Positions 8,588-16,874 of a stretch of DNA of 64,000 nt are shown here, piece by piece. The stretch is from DASUPK01 sp963736685. Lineage in GTDB: Bacteria; Actinomycetota; Thermoleophilia; Solirubrobacterales; 70-9. The number at the start of each line of letters is the position of its first letter. Position 1 is the stretch's first letter. The DNA lies in contig CAVTPZ010000014.1 in the NCBI GenBank assembly GCA_963736685.1, forward strand, positions 95,933 through 159,932, given 5' to 3'. The notes below the pieces were generated by a model. It did not search any database. It was given only the letters and a program-made list of their open reading frames with translations, and had not been told where the DNA came from. The position numbers and the translations under genes are program-made.

Positions 8588-9475
8588 CTAGCCGAGGACG
8601 TTCTCGATCACGTCACGCATCGGGTCGAAGTCCCGGATCGGCGGCTCGTCCGGATACCCCTCGACAGCGGTCTCGGGGACCAGCCCGACCAGCTCCGCCT
8701 CGATCGGCCTCACGTCGTACCGCGCCGCGAGCCGCGAGATCTCCTCGACGACCCTGGCGAGCGGCACCGCCTCGGGATCGTGGATGTTCATCGAAACCTG
8801 CGTCCGCTCTCCCTCGCGCGGCAGTCCGAGCGCCCGAACGCCGGGCAACCCACCTCCCGCTTCACGCAGCTCGGCCGCGATCTCGCGCGCGATCTCGGCG
8901 TCGGCGGTATCGAGCTCCACGTTGAAGGCGACCAGCGGCTCGCGGGCGGTCACCAGGGTCGCGCCCGCACTCGGGTGCGGCTCATCCGGGCCGAGGTCGG
9001 GACGGAGATCGCCGGAGGCCATCCGCTGCGCCAGCTCGGTCGGGCCGCCCTGGCGGAAGTAGGCGCGCTCACGCCGCTCGGGCGCGGTGGCCAGCTCGCC
9101 GTAGAAGAAGACGGGGATGCCGAGGGCCGCGATCCCCTCGGCCACCGCCGTGGCGCCCTCGACCGCTGCGTCGTGGCGCTCTTCGGTCTGCCAGACGACC
9201 GGGGAGACGTCGAGAGCCCCGACATGCGGGTGGAGACCCTGGTGCGAGCGGAGATCGATCAGGTCGAGGGCGTGGGCGGCGCCCGCCACCAGGGCCTCGA
9301 CGAGCTGCTCGGGTGGCGCCGCCATCGTGAAGACGCTGCGGTTGTGTTGGGCGTCGTAGTGGCGGTTGAGGACGCGGGCGTGGGAGCCCAGCGTCGCCTC
9401 GAGCGCCCCGATCACCCGGGTGCTCCGGCCCTCGGAGAAGTTGGGCACGGCGACCAGCGGCATCTCGCCGCTCAT
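8588..9475 (-). CDS. Glutamate formiminotransferase-like protein (FTCD N-terminal type)
   Basis: 295 residues equivalent to the formiminotransferase half of FTCD. It begins VAVPNFSEGRS and continues with the conserved stretch HQGLHPHVGALDVSPVVW and GLPREGERTQVSMNI. Family enzymes transfer the formimino group of N-formiminoglutamate to tetrahydrofolate in histidine degradation. No histidine-degradation (hut) gene is next to it, so its pathway here is not shown. It overlaps the upstream aminopeptidase-like gene by 4 bp, so the two are coupled. Confidence 0.88.
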   Translation of the reverse strand: MSGEMPLVAVPNFSEGRSTRVIGALEATLGSHARVLNRHYDAQHNRSVFTMAAPPEQLVEALVAGAAHALDLIDLRSHQGLHPHVGALDVSPVVWQTEERHDAAVEGATAVAEGIAALGIPVFFYGELATAPERRERAYFRQGGPTELAQRMASGDLRPDLGPDEPHPSAGATLVTAREPLVAFNVELDTADAEIAREIAAELREAGGGLPGVRALGLPREGERTQVSMNIHDPEAVPLARVVEEISRLAARYDVRPIEAELVGLVPETAVEGYPDEPPIRDFDPMRDVIENVLG

Positions 9476-10419
9476 GGGACCAGCAGCTCTCCGTCGCGGA
9501 CGAGGACCTCGCCGTCCAGCTCCAGCGTCGGCTTCATCACCACGCAGTCGAGGTGGACCGGGACCTGGACTGTTCCGCCGATCCCGGCCGAGGCCCCGAA
9601 GGCGACGTGGATCGTGCCGAGGATCTTCTCGTCCTCGAGGACCTCGCCCGTCAGCTTCGCCTTCTCGTTGGTGCCCACGCCGAGCTCCGCGATGTTGGTG
9701 CCGTCGTCGCCGTGCTCGGTGAGCAGCTCCATGAAGGCCATCCCCTGGCCACCGCGAGCCGAGGTCAGATGCCCACCCTCCACGACCAGCTGGACCGGCT
9801 CGTCCACCAGTCCGATGCCGGCCATCGAGCCGTCGACCAGCAGTGTTCCGTTGCCGTCCTTCGGCGAGATGAAGCCCTCTCCGCAGGGCAGGTTGCCGAA
9901 GGCGCCCGGCTCGGTGAGCTCGCCAGCGTCGGGGATCGCCTCGCGGCCGGAGAGGTCGAGTCTCAGGTCCGTTCCGTTCGCGTCGGTGATGTGGGCCTCG
10001 GTCGCGCGGTCGAGGGCTTCCGCCACCGCGTGCCCCTTCTTCCGCAGCCCCTCCATGTCGGCGCTCATCACCCTCGCCAGCATGTCCTCGGTCACGCCGG
10101 GTAGCGTGGCGGCACGCGCGCCGTTCTCGGTGGCTCGCTTTCGCGCCGCGGTATGCGAGAGCGACTGGACGGTCGGAGCGAGCAGGACGTCGGCCACCAC
10201 AATCGCCTCGGCAACGGTCTTCGGTGGTTCGGCGGCGTGCGAGGCGCGCTCGGACATCACGGTGAGGACGGCTTCTGCGCCGACGTCAGCCGCCTCGGCC
10301 CGAAGCAGCTCTCCCATGCTCTGCGTCGCGGGATTGCAGACGACGACGACCTCCTCGCCGTCCTTCACGGCAAGGCAATCTCGCACCACCGCGCGGACCG
10401 CCGCATCCAGATCGGTCAT
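9472..10419 (-). CDS. M29-type aminopeptidase-like protein
   Basis: 315 residues. The C-terminal half carries the pattern of the thermophilic aminopeptidase (M29)/NicX-like superfamily: CGEGFISP, NIAELGVGTN, DEKILGTIHVAFG and HLDCVVMKPTLELDGE, in which Glu, His and Asp residues would hold the metal. The family includes metallo-aminopeptidases and 2,5-dihydroxypyridine dioxygenases. The length here is somewhat short, and the substrate cannot be told. Its stop overlaps the formiminotransferase-like start by 4 bp. The next minus-strand gene upstream is the histidine kinase gene. Confidence 0.85.
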   Translation of the reverse strand: MTDLDAAVRAVVRDCLAVKDGEEVVVVCNPATQSMGELLRAEAADVGAEAVLTVMSERASHAAEPPKTVAEAIVVADVLLAPTVQSLSHTAARKRATENGARAATLPGVTEDMLARVMSADMEGLRKKGHAVAEALDRATEAHITDANGTDLRLDLSGREAIPDAGELTEPGAFGNLPCGEGFISPKDGNGTLLVDGSMAGIGLVDEPVQLVVEGGHLTSARGGQGMAFMELLTEHGDDGTNIAELGVGTNEKAKLTGEVLEDEKILGTIHVAFGASAGIGGTVQVPVHLDCVVMKPTLELDGEVLVRDGELLVP

Positions 10420-10445
10420 TCGGGCAGCCTAGTTATTGCCGATCG

Positions 10446-11621
10446 TCAGCCGAGGATCGGGGCAGGGCGACGGCTATCGGAGTCGCCGGCATCCATGCCC
10501 GTCCCCGGGAGGAGAAACCGGACGCGGGTGCCGCCTCCTCCCTCCTCCAGCCAGATTCTGCCGCCGTGCACCTCGATGATCGCCCGGCAGATGGAGAGCC
10601 CGAGGCCGGAACCGCCGCTCGCGCGCGAGGCATCGCCGCGGAAGAAGGGCTCGAACACCCGCTCGCGGTCGCGAGCGGGGATCCCGCCCCCGGAGTCGGC
10701 AACCTCGATCTCGATCGCCTCTCCGGCCGACTCGGCGGCGACGGTCACGCTGCCGTCAGCTGGGGTGTGCCTGATCGCGTTCTGGATCAGGTTGAAGAGC
10801 ACCCTCTGCAGCTTCTCCGGGTTCGCCTCAGGCGCGGCAAGGCCTCGGGGGACGCGCGCGCTCATGGCCACCCCCTTGGCGGCGGCCTGGGAGCGCATCG
10901 ACTCGATCGTCTCCCCCACCAGCTCGTCGAGGCGGACCCGCTGCATCGACCAGTGGATCTCCCCAGCCTCGAGCCGGGTGAGCTCGAACAGGTCGTCGAC
11001 CATCGTCGCCAACGCGCCGACGTGAAGGCTGATCTCCTCGGCGTAGCCGCCCTCCCCGGTGGCGGAGTCGAGCACGCCGTCGTCGATCCCCTGCGCCAAC
11101 AGCTGAAGGGAGGTGAGGGGGGTCCGCAGATCGTGGGAGATCGCGGCGATCAGGTCGCGGCGTGCACGCTCCGACGCGGCCCGCCCCGCTTCGTTCTCGG
11201 CCAGGCGGGCGCGCATGGACTCCGCTGCACGGGCCAGTTCCGCGATCTCGTCCCGTCCGCCGGTCTCGATCGGATCGCCACGCCCGTCACCTTCGCCGAC
11301 CGAAGAAAGCGCGTCGCGGACTGCCTCGATGTCCGCCCTGATGCCGCGGCTGATCAGCCAAGACGAGTAGACAGCGAGAGCACAGGCGATGCCGAGCAGG
11401 GTCGCGAGCAGGTAGGCGTCATGGGCGGAGACGAACATCAGCTCCGCCACCGTCCCGACCCCGGCGAGCGCCAGCCCGAAGATCAGCGCGACCCCGGCGG
11501 CGAACTGGTGAGAGAGGGAACCGAGCCACCGCCGATGGCGAGCCAGCAGGTGGGAGAGCACCAGCACCGGGACCCCGCAGACGGCGAAGAAGACGGCGGC
11601 CGCGAGCAGGTGGGCGCTCAT
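10446..11621 (-). CDS. Sensor histidine kinase
   Basis: 391-residue membrane sensor. The N terminus has about three hydrophobic segments (1-25, 41-62, 72-90) with little extracytoplasmic loop, so the signal may be membrane-derived. It is followed by a HAMP-like linker, a dimerisation/phosphoacceptor box AAISHDLRTPLTSL with His163, and an HATPase domain: N box NLIQNAIRHTP, G1 VADSGGGI, F box VFEPFFRGD and G2 GGSGLGLSI. The start overlaps the stop of the response-regulator gene by 4 bp. The target genes cannot be inferred. Confidence 0.95.
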   Translation of the reverse strand: MSAHLLAAAVFFAVCGVPVLVLSHLLARHRRWLGSLSHQFAAGVALIFGLALAGVGTVAELMFVSAHDAYLLATLLGIACALAVYSSWLISRGIRADIEAVRDALSSVGEGDGRGDPIETGGRDEIAELARAAESMRARLAENEAGRAASERARRDLIAAISHDLRTPLTSLQLLAQGIDDGVLDSATGEGGYAEEISLHVGALATMVDDLFELTRLEAGEIHWSMQRVRLDELVGETIESMRSQAAAKGVAMSARVPRGLAAPEANPEKLQRVLFNLIQNAIRHTPADGSVTVAAESAGEAIEIEVADSGGGIPARDRERVFEPFFRGDASRASGGSGLGLSICRAIIEVHGGRIWLEEGGGGTRVRFLLPGTGMDAGDSDSRRPAPILG

Positions 11622-12313
11622 GGCTGGAACCGGTAGCCGACTCCCCAGACCGTCTGCAGCCAGCGGGGGTTCGACGCGTCGGCCTCCACCTTCGCGCGCA
11701 GCCGCCTGACGTGGACGGTGACCGTGGAGGTGTCGGTGTAGAAGGCGTAGCCCCAGATCGCATCCATCAGCTGGTCCCGCGAGAAGGCCTGGCCGGGATG
11801 GCGCACGAAGAAGAGCAGGAGGTCGAACTCGCGCACGGTGAGCTGGACCGCGTCGCCTCGGACCGTGACGGTGCGGGCAGCCGGATCGATCTCCAGATCG
11901 TCGAAGGCGATCGCGGGCTCGCGCTCCGGCTCGGGATCTCCTCGGCGGAGCACGGCATCGACTCGCGCGACGAGCTCGGCGGGTGAGAAGGGCTTGACCA
12001 CGTAGTCGTCCGCCCCTTTCTGCAGGCCGGCGACTCGGTCGCTCGACTCCCCCTTCGCGGTGAGCATGATCACGCGCGTAGGCCGGCGCCTGTGCAGCTC
12101 ATCGAGGACCTCGAATCCGTCGAGTCCCGGGAGCATCAGATCGAGCACGACCAGGTCCGGCGCCGTGTCAGTGGCCAGCCTGAGGGCCTCGAGGCCGTCG
12201 GCCGCCACGCGAGTCGAGTACCCGGCCCTCTCGAGGTAGCGAGAGACGACATCCGTGATCACCGGCTCGTCGTCGACGACGAGGACGGAGCCGCGTGTCC
12301 CCCTGGCGTTCAC
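11618..12313 (-). CDS. OmpR/PhoB-family response regulator
   Basis: 231 residues. The receiver domain has the acidic pocket VVDDE, phosphoacceptor Asp58 in LVVLDLMLPG and the conserved Lys in YVVKPFSP. The winged-helix effector domain starts near LEIDPAARTV, with the recognition region STVTVHVRRLRAKVE. It transfers the signal from the kinase encoded 4 bp downstream. First gene of the two-component operon; the promoter would lie in 12314-12370. Confidence 0.96.
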   Translation of the reverse strand: MNARGTRGSVLVVDDEPVITDVVSRYLERAGYSTRVAADGLEALRLATDTAPDLVVLDLMLPGLDGFEVLDELHRRRPTRVIMLTAKGESSDRVAGLQKGADDYVVKPFSPAELVARVDAVLRRGDPEPEREPAIAFDDLEIDPAARTVTVRGDAVQLTVREFDLLLFFVRHPGQAFSRDQLMDAIWGYAFYTDTSTVTVHVRRLRAKVEADASNPRWLQTVWGVGYRFQP

Positions 12314-12378
12314 CGCTCTTCGGTCGCGCTGTGCTTTGTGGCGTTACATGCAGTCATGACTTCGGTGGGCCGCGGGAG

Positions 12379-12410
12379 GGGCGGCTCGGCCGGGAGTGGC
12401 CGAGCCGCCC
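12379..12410 (-). terminator. GC-rich hairpin, probable terminator of the beta-propeller gene
   Basis: Perfect 13-bp inverted repeat GGGCGGCTCGGCC (12379-12391) and GGCCGAGCCGCCC (12398-12410) with a 6-base loop, beginning 13 bp after the stop of the minus-strand gene at 12424. No long T tract follows, as is common in GC-rich actinobacteria. Confidence 0.65.
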
Positions 12411-12423
12411 GTACCCGTGGGAT

Positions 12424-13521
12424 CTACCGCGCGACGAGCCCCACTGCGCTCGCCGGCAATCCGCCGACCTGGTCGACCGGGGAGAGTCCCCCGTCGCCGG
12501 CGACCCTGAATGCACCGACCGAGCCGGTGCCCGGCAGCAGTGCGAACAGCGCCCGGCTCCCGGCCGACTGGGCCAGATCCGTCGGGGTGCTGCCGGCACC
12601 GGTCGCCGCCGCGACCTGGGCGAGCAGGCCAAGCGATCCGTCATGACCGACCGAGTAGCTCGAGATCGACCCGCTTCCGTTGTTGGTCGTGTAGGCGAAT
12701 CGCCCGTTCTTCGTCACGGCGACCCAGCACGCGGCCCCCTCGTTGTCCGGGATCGACGCGCTGATCGTGGTGAGTGCGCCGTCGGAGCCGACCGAGTACG
12801 AGGACAGGGTGCTCGCGCCAGGGGCGCCACCGAATGCCTCGGACACGATCAGGTGACCGCGCTTGTCGAACTCGAATCCGAAGGGCGTCTGGCCCTCGGA
12901 TGGGTGAGAGACCGCCGGTCCCGGTAGGCCGTTCGAGCCCACCGTGAACGTGTCGATGGTGTTGGTGGCCTTATCGGTGACCACCAACACATCGCCATTC
13001 GGTGAGAACTCGACCTGGGCGGGTCCGGAGCCCGCAATCGGGGTCGTGGAGCCGGCCAGCGGGCTGAGGGTGCCATCGTGGGCGACCCGGAAGCCGCTGA
13101 TGGTGCCGCTGCCGCCGTTCAGGGCGTAGAGCAGCCCTCGCCGGACCGTCAGGCTGATCGGCTGGTCGCCGCCCGATCCCGTCGTTCCCCTCAGTCGGAG
13201 CCCGTGCGGGGTCACGGCGAACGACGAGATGCTGTCGCTACCGGCGTTCACCGCGTAGAGGAACTGGCCGCCGTGCGTCAGCGCGAGCGCCCCCTGGCTG
13301 CCGAGACCGGCTCCGGTCCCAATGCCGCCGGTCGAGAACGATCCATCCGGCCGCAGGGAGCCGTTGCCGGCTCGATCGAAAGCGAGCACCTTGTTTTGCG
13401 AAGCACTGTTGCTCTCCGTGTAGACGGCGCTCCTGCCGGCAGCCGAGGCCGGTCCGGCCGCCGCAGCGAGGGCGGCAAGCGCCAGCGCGCCGCCAAGCAC
13501 CGCGCGTTTCGTCGTACTCAT
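12424..13521 (-). CDS. Secreted seven-bladed beta-propeller (lactonase/YVTN-like)
   Basis: 365 residues with a signal peptide (STTKRAVLGGALALAALAAAAGPASA). About seven repeats follow, of the form 'F.V..DG.L.......G..P......DG..LYA.N' (for example GGQFLYAVNAGSDSISSFAV and NGRFAYTTNNGSGSISSYSV). This is the pattern of the 6-phosphogluconolactonase-like propeller superfamily, but secretion argues against a sugar-phosphate substrate. The start at 13521 is fixed by GGAGG five bases upstream; an ATG 27 bases further out lacks a comparable site. The gene stands alone, with its own terminator hairpin. Confidence 0.85.
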   Translation of the reverse strand: MSTTKRAVLGGALALAALAAAAGPASAAGRSAVYTESNSASQNKVLAFDRAGNGSLRPDGSFSTGGIGTGAGLGSQGALALTHGGQFLYAVNAGSDSISSFAVTPHGLRLRGTTGSGGDQPISLTVRRGLLYALNGGSGTISGFRVAHDGTLSPLAGSTTPIAGSGPAQVEFSPNGDVLVVTDKATNTIDTFTVGSNGLPGPAVSHPSEGQTPFGFEFDKRGHLIVSEAFGGAPGASTLSSYSVGSDGALTTISASIPDNEGAACWVAVTKNGRFAYTTNNGSGSISSYSVGHDGSLGLLAQVAAATGAGSTPTDLAQSAGSRALFALLPGTGSVGAFRVAGDGGLSPVDQVGGLPASAVGLVAR

Positions 13522-13636
13522 CAGAACCTCCATTCCTGGGTTGGCCAAGCCGCGCCAACCTAGGAAGAGAAGGCTTCGAAATCCTTACGAGATGGCTACG
13601 GGACGCGAAACATCGGCGCTGGCAGAATCGGCTTTC

Positions 13637-14182
13637 ATGGCGCGGACCATCTACTTCGCTGCGGCGACGCTCGACGGCTACATCGCCACCAGCGACGACA
13701 CCATCGATTGGCTCACCGGCTTCGAGCCGAACTACGAAGGCGGAGGCGAGAGCGTCGAGGGCTCGATCGACTCGGCGATCGAGGGAACCGGCGCGCTCGT
13801 CATGGGCTCCTCGACCTACGAGTTCATCCTCGGTCACGACTGGCCCTACGGCGACCGCCCGAGCTGGGTGCTCACCAGCCGGGAGCTGCCCGTCCCCGAG
13901 GGCGCCGATATCCGCTTCCACAACGGGCCGGTCGCCGAGATCCATGCGGAGATGAGCGCGGCCGCCGGCGACCGCGACCTCTGGGTGGTCGGAGGCGGTC
14001 CCGTGGCGTCCGATCTGGCCGAGGCCGGCCTCCTCGACGAGCTCTGGGTCACGATCGTCCCGATCGTCCTCGGGTCCGGAAAGCCGCTCTTCTCCCGCCC
14101 GATCGGGAGCTCCATGCGCCTGCTCGGCACCCGCACCTTCAACAACGGAATGCTGGAGCTGCGCTACGCCTTGGCCAAGTAG
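13637..14182 (+). CDS. Dihydrofolate reductase-fold family protein (RibD C-terminal type)
   Basis: 181 residues from the Met of MARTIYFAAATLDGYIATSDD. The signature elements of the RibD_C/DHFR-like family are present: SLDGYIA-like start, ALVMGSSTYEF, WVLTSREL, DLWVVGGGPVASDL and LWVTIVPIVLGSGKPLF. Such proteins are presumed NADPH-dependent reductases in the cytosol with unknown substrates; it is not a genuine folate reductase by residue pattern. The gene ends 24 bp before the tRNA gene, the last chromosomal gene before the island array. Confidence 0.88.
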   Translation: MARTIYFAAATLDGYIATSDDTIDWLTGFEPNYEGGGESVEGSIDSAIEGTGALVMGSSTYEFILGHDWPYGDRPSWVLTSRELPVPEGADIRFHNGPVAEIHAEMSAAAGDRDLWVVGGGPVASDLAEAGLLDELWVTIVPIVLGSGKPLFSRPIGSSMRLLGTRTFNNGMLELRYALAK

Positions 14183-14206
14183 CCCGACGCTACGATTTGC
14201 CGCCCC

Positions 14207-14280
14207 GCCGGAGTAGCTCAGTCGGTTAGAGCAGCGGAATCATAATCCGCGTGTCGGGGGTTCGAGTCCCTCCTCCGGCA
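14207..14280 (+). tRNA. tRNA-Met (anticodon CAT)
   Basis: Full cloverleaf: acceptor GCCGGAG/CTCCGGC, D arm GCTC..GAGC, anticodon stem GCGGA/TCCGC around loop ATCATAA (anticodon CAT), variable GTGTC, T arm GGGGG-TTCGAGT-CCCTC, discriminator A; CCA is not encoded. Elongator Met is the simplest reading, but a lysidine-modified tRNA-Ile2 also has CAT and cannot be excluded by eye. Its 3' 42 bp are repeated three times exactly downstream, marking it as the integration site of the island array. Confidence 0.95.
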
Positions 14281-14405
14281 TGAAGTGCCTGCAAATCGGC
14301 ATCTTCTGAGCGAAGAAAGCACGCGGATTCCGGTTCCGCACAAGAATCCGCGTGTTGAAATCGGTGCGATTCGTGCCTGGCGGGCGGCGGGCAACACGCG
14401 GATTC
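14281..14405. repeat. Left att arm (A arm) next to the tRNA
   Basis: Starts TGAAGTGCCTGCAAATC directly after the tRNA and resembles 43198-43272 over its first ~75 bp; the first ~38 bp also recur at 47588. It contains three copies of an 11-mer identical to part of the tRNA anticodon arm: CACGCGGATTC at 14320, its inverse GAATCCGCGTG at 14344, and CACGCGGATTC again at 14395. The arrangement resembles integrase arm/core sites at an element end. Confidence 0.7.
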
Positions 14406-14513
14406 CTGACGCACTGACGCACAGTCGCCGTCAACATCCATAAAAAGAAACGGCGCTCCCCGGACAGGTATCGCGAAAGAGCGCCGATTAAGCGCTGGTT
14501 GCAGCGGCAGATC

Positions 14514-15059
14514 CTACGCGCCGATGGTGTTCACCCTCACCGCGAACGGTTGTGGGTTGATCGCTCCGGCCGTCGGATTACAGGCATCGAAGTAGACGCC
14601 CGGGCTCAGGTTCCCCGCGACGAATGTGATCTGCGGCATCTTGAGCTGATTCGGAGTCGCGATGATCGCATCCGTCCCTGCAACGCCTGCGAGCCCAGCC
14701 AGCCCCGGCCCGGTGTCGCTGTCCAGCGTGTCGCAGCTCTGGGCCGGGATGCTCGGGAAGTCGAGCGTGACGACGACGGCCAGCTTGAACGCCGACTGTG
14801 TCAGGCCGCCGACGGCGAGGGCAGCCGCCGTCTGCGCATTCGTCGCGTTGGCAGCACTCTGAGCGCTCGCAACCGAGAGCCCCGCTGCCCGCTTTTCGAT
14901 TTCGCTGTTCGCGATGTTCCTGGTCTGCTTCTTCTCCTTCTTGGTGAGCACGCTGACCGTGGCAACGCCGGCCACGGCGCTCCCGGCCAGCGCGAAGACC
15001 AACGCGATGATTGAAACCACCACCGCGGGCGATGGCTTGCTTCCCTTGAGTCTCTCCAT
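14514..15059 (-). CDS. Secreted/anchored Thermoleophilia-type protein
   Basis: 181 residues. It starts MERLKGSKPSPAVVVSIIALVFALAGSAVAG, a basic N terminus with one membrane or signal segment. It continues through a KKEKKQTRNIANSEI linker and an AANATNAQTAAALAVGGLTQSAF stretch into a beta-rich C-terminal domain (residues 95-181). The same layout occurs at 19768. The function is unknown; cell-surface location is inferred. The start is fixed by AAAGGAAG upstream of 15059. Confidence 0.75.
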   Translation of the reverse strand: MERLKGSKPSPAVVVSIIALVFALAGSAVAGVATVSVLTKKEKKQTRNIANSEIEKRAAGLSVASAQSAANATNAQTAAALAVGGLTQSAFKLAVVVTLDFPSIPAQSCDTLDSDTGPGLAGLAGVAGTDAIIATPNQLKMPQITFVAGNLSPGVYFDACNPTAGAINPQPFAVRVNTIGA

Positions 15060-15123
15060 GATCAACTTCCTTTCTTTCGGGGCGAGCCTTCCATCGACGA
15101 CGCCAAGGATGAGCCGGCGCGAG

Positions 15124-15531
15124 TCATGAGGAAGAGGTGGGGCGAATCGGGGTTCCCTGGGCCGAGACCAGCTGCCAGCCATGTCCGTTGGCCCGGAAGA
15201 ACACGTGGGTGTAGCGACTGGCGATGTCAGCTGAGGCACCGTCTGGGCCGACGAGGGACATCGCGGTGCGGCCAACCACGATCCCTGCACCGGCGCCGCT
15301 GAGGCGCACGCTCGTCTCATCGGGAAAGGTCTCGATCTTCTGGAACACCACTGCTCCGCCGACGATGGCCTCGAGGAACGAATCCCGACGGTGGACACTC
15401 CCGCTCGCCACGTCGACGATCAGGAAGTCGGCGGCGAGCAGCGGCTCCAGGGCAGCAGCATCGTGGTCGAGCAGCGCTTGAAAGAAGGAGCGGTCGGCGG
15501 TGCGCAGCTCCGTCTGCGGCCCGCCGTTCAT
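15124..15531 (-). CDS. SnoaL/DUF4440-type NTF2-fold protein
   Basis: 135 residues: ELRTADRSFFQALLDHDAAALEPLLAADFLIVDVASGSVHRRDSFLEAI, the N-terminal helices and pocket of the DUF4440/SnoaL family, then a beta-sheet ending RYTHVFFRANGHGWQLVSAQGTPI. No catalytic activity can be assigned. The start overlaps the stop of the upstream small gene by 4 bp (ATGA), so the two form a translationally coupled pair. Confidence 0.85.
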   Translation of the reverse strand: MNGGPQTELRTADRSFFQALLDHDAAALEPLLAADFLIVDVASGSVHRRDSFLEAIVGGAVVFQKIETFPDETSVRLSGAGAGIVVGRTAMSLVGPDGASADIASRYTHVFFRANGHGWQLVSAQGTPIRPTSSS

Positions 15532-15737
15532 CGTCGGGCCGCTCTCTCGATCGTGACTCGATCGCAGGCTGGGCGGCGGTCGCGGTCCGGCAGGGCGAGC
15601 GGATGCCCGACCTCCTGCGCGACCGGGTTCTCCAACTGCCAGCCCGCCTCCGGCGGGTCGGCGAGAACCAGCATGCCCCCGGTCGGCACACGGAACTCGT
15701 ATCGCCCGTTCGTATTTGTCACCTGTGGACCCTTCAT
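15528..15737 (-). CDS. Small hypothetical protein
   Basis: 69 residues: MKGPQVTNTNGRYEFRVPTGG, then LVLADPPEAGWQLENPVAQEVGHPL and an Arg-rich end. The short beta-type stretch is not enough for a family call. GGAAGG lies eight bases before the ATG at 15737. Coupled to the NTF2-fold gene by an ATGA overlap, which is the main argument that it is translated. Confidence 0.55.
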   Translation of the reverse strand: MKGPQVTNTNGRYEFRVPTGGMLVLADPPEAGWQLENPVAQEVGHPLALPDRDRRPACDRVTIERAARR

Positions 15738-15819
15738 TGGTCAGTCCTTCCTTGATCGGCCAGGGACTGGGCGCGTCGCCGCGCTCGCGAGCGCGGCGAC
15801 GATCGCCAGCACCTGGCTG

Positions 15820-16014
15820 CTAGATGAGGCCGTCGCCGTCGCTCGGGCCGCCATTGTTGTCGGCGTCGTGGTCTCCGCCGTTGTTCTGGGGGATGCCGCT
15901 GCTGTGGTGGTGATGGTGGTGGTGTCGGGCGACCGCGACCGGCACTGCTGCGCCGCCGAAGATGCCGAGCACCGCGAGAATCGCTGCGATTCTCACCTTT
16001 GCTGTGGAGAACAT
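15820..16014 (-). CDS. Small secreted His-rich protein
   Basis: 64 residues: signal-like N terminus FSTAKVRIAAILAVLGIFGGAAVPVAVA, a run of seven His right after the presumed cleavage site, then an Asn/Gly/Asp-rich tail. The layout suggests an exported metal-binding or metal-buffering peptide, by composition only. The ATG at 16014 has AAAGGA upstream. A second His-rich exported peptide, unrelated in detail, lies at 32675. Confidence 0.65.
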   Translation of the reverse strand: MFSTAKVRIAAILAVLGIFGGAAVPVAVARHHHHHHHSSGIPQNNGGDHDADNNGGPSDGDGLI

Positions 16015-16040
16015 GGTCTGGTTCCTTTCGTTGATTTGGC

Positions 16041-16712
16041 TCATGTGAGGAAGCTGGAGATGGCGCGCTGGATCGCGGGGCCCTGTTGGTGCCACCGGTC
16101 GGGAGGCGCCGCGCCGACGATCACGGTCGTCGCGTTGGACCCCCGGACGATGCAGGCGATCTCGCGGTAGGCCTGCCCGCTCGAGGTCCGGTAGTCCTCG
16201 GTCAGGCAGGAGCCGGGACCGGATCTGAATGGCAGATCGGTCGCGGCCGCGATCGGTCGGATGTCGACGTCCCCCTCGTCGCGGTTGTGGTCGGGGCGGA
16301 AGCTGGCCCAGGTAGCGAGGTCCTCGGACCCCTGCTGGGGCGTCGCGTTCAGGTAGCCGCGGATGTCGCCGTCGTCGTCGCGCAGCGCTGACGTCACCGT
16401 GCCGGGATCCGTCCGGATGGGCTTCCAGTCAGGCGGATACGCCATCCGGGCGGCGCCGTTCGGCAGCTCGCTTGAATGCCAGCCTGAGGGCGCCGCCGCG
16501 GGCCGAAGCCATCCGAACGCCTGCGGGTTGCTCTGCAGGGTGCCGGCCGACGAGATGGTGGCGGACGAGCTTCCGGAAGATCCTCCGCCGCAACCTGCGG
16601 CGGCGATTGCAGCCGCGCCAAGCAGCGCAGCGAACAGCGCGACAAGGCCCGATCCGCGCCTTTCGTATCTCGATCGAGCCGTGTGGTGTGCGGTCGTCTT
16701 GTCGGCGGGCAT
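16041..16712 (-). CDS. Lipoprotein with a C-terminal stress/surface-type domain, unknown function
   Basis: 223 residues from MPADKTTAHHTARSRYERRG. It has one hydrophobic segment with a lipobox-like AAAIAAAGCGGGSSGSSS, then an extracytoplasmic domain: WLRPAAAPSGWHSSELPNGAARMAYPPDWKPIRTDPG through RGYLNATPQQG and REIACIVRGSNATTVIVGAAP. The pattern AYPPDW..I..DPG..S resembles PsbP-like or lipoprotein LpqN-like folds, but I cannot name it. The start at 16712 has AGGAAGG upstream. It ends 26 bp upstream of the His-rich peptide gene and probably is co-transcribed with it. Confidence 0.7.
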   Translation of the reverse strand: MPADKTTAHHTARSRYERRGSGLVALFAALLGAAAIAAAGCGGGSSGSSSATISSAGTLQSNPQAFGWLRPAAAPSGWHSSELPNGAARMAYPPDWKPIRTDPGTVTSALRDDDGDIRGYLNATPQQGSEDLATWASFRPDHNRDEGDVDIRPIAAATDLPFRSGPGSCLTEDYRTSSGQAYREIACIVRGSNATTVIVGAAPPDRWHQQGPAIQRAISSFLT

Positions 16713-16874
16713 GTCGATTCCTTCCTGGTCCTTGCTTTTCTCCCGCCTGCACCGGATAGGCCGATCCCCCACGGTGCGATTGGGATGTGTGATCAGGATC
16801 CGGCGATCAGCGCCGAAACGCATCGGCGACTTCGCCGGTCGCCGTCGCCGGTTCGCGCGGGTAGCCGTCCCCTT

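Noticed and set aside
7991..10432. Very long plus-strand open frame (813 codons)
   Set aside because: Antisense to the well-supported formiminotransferase-like and aminopeptidase-like genes; high GC keeps antisense frames open. The same applies to 2019-3734, 17476-19356 and 50400-51875.
14226..14441. Reading frames ending PEEGLEPPTRGL on the minus strand at the tRNA, and similar ones at 30801 and 47547
   Set aside because: These are translations of the tRNA-derived 42-bp core, a known spurious-ORF pattern; they merely reveal the att copies.
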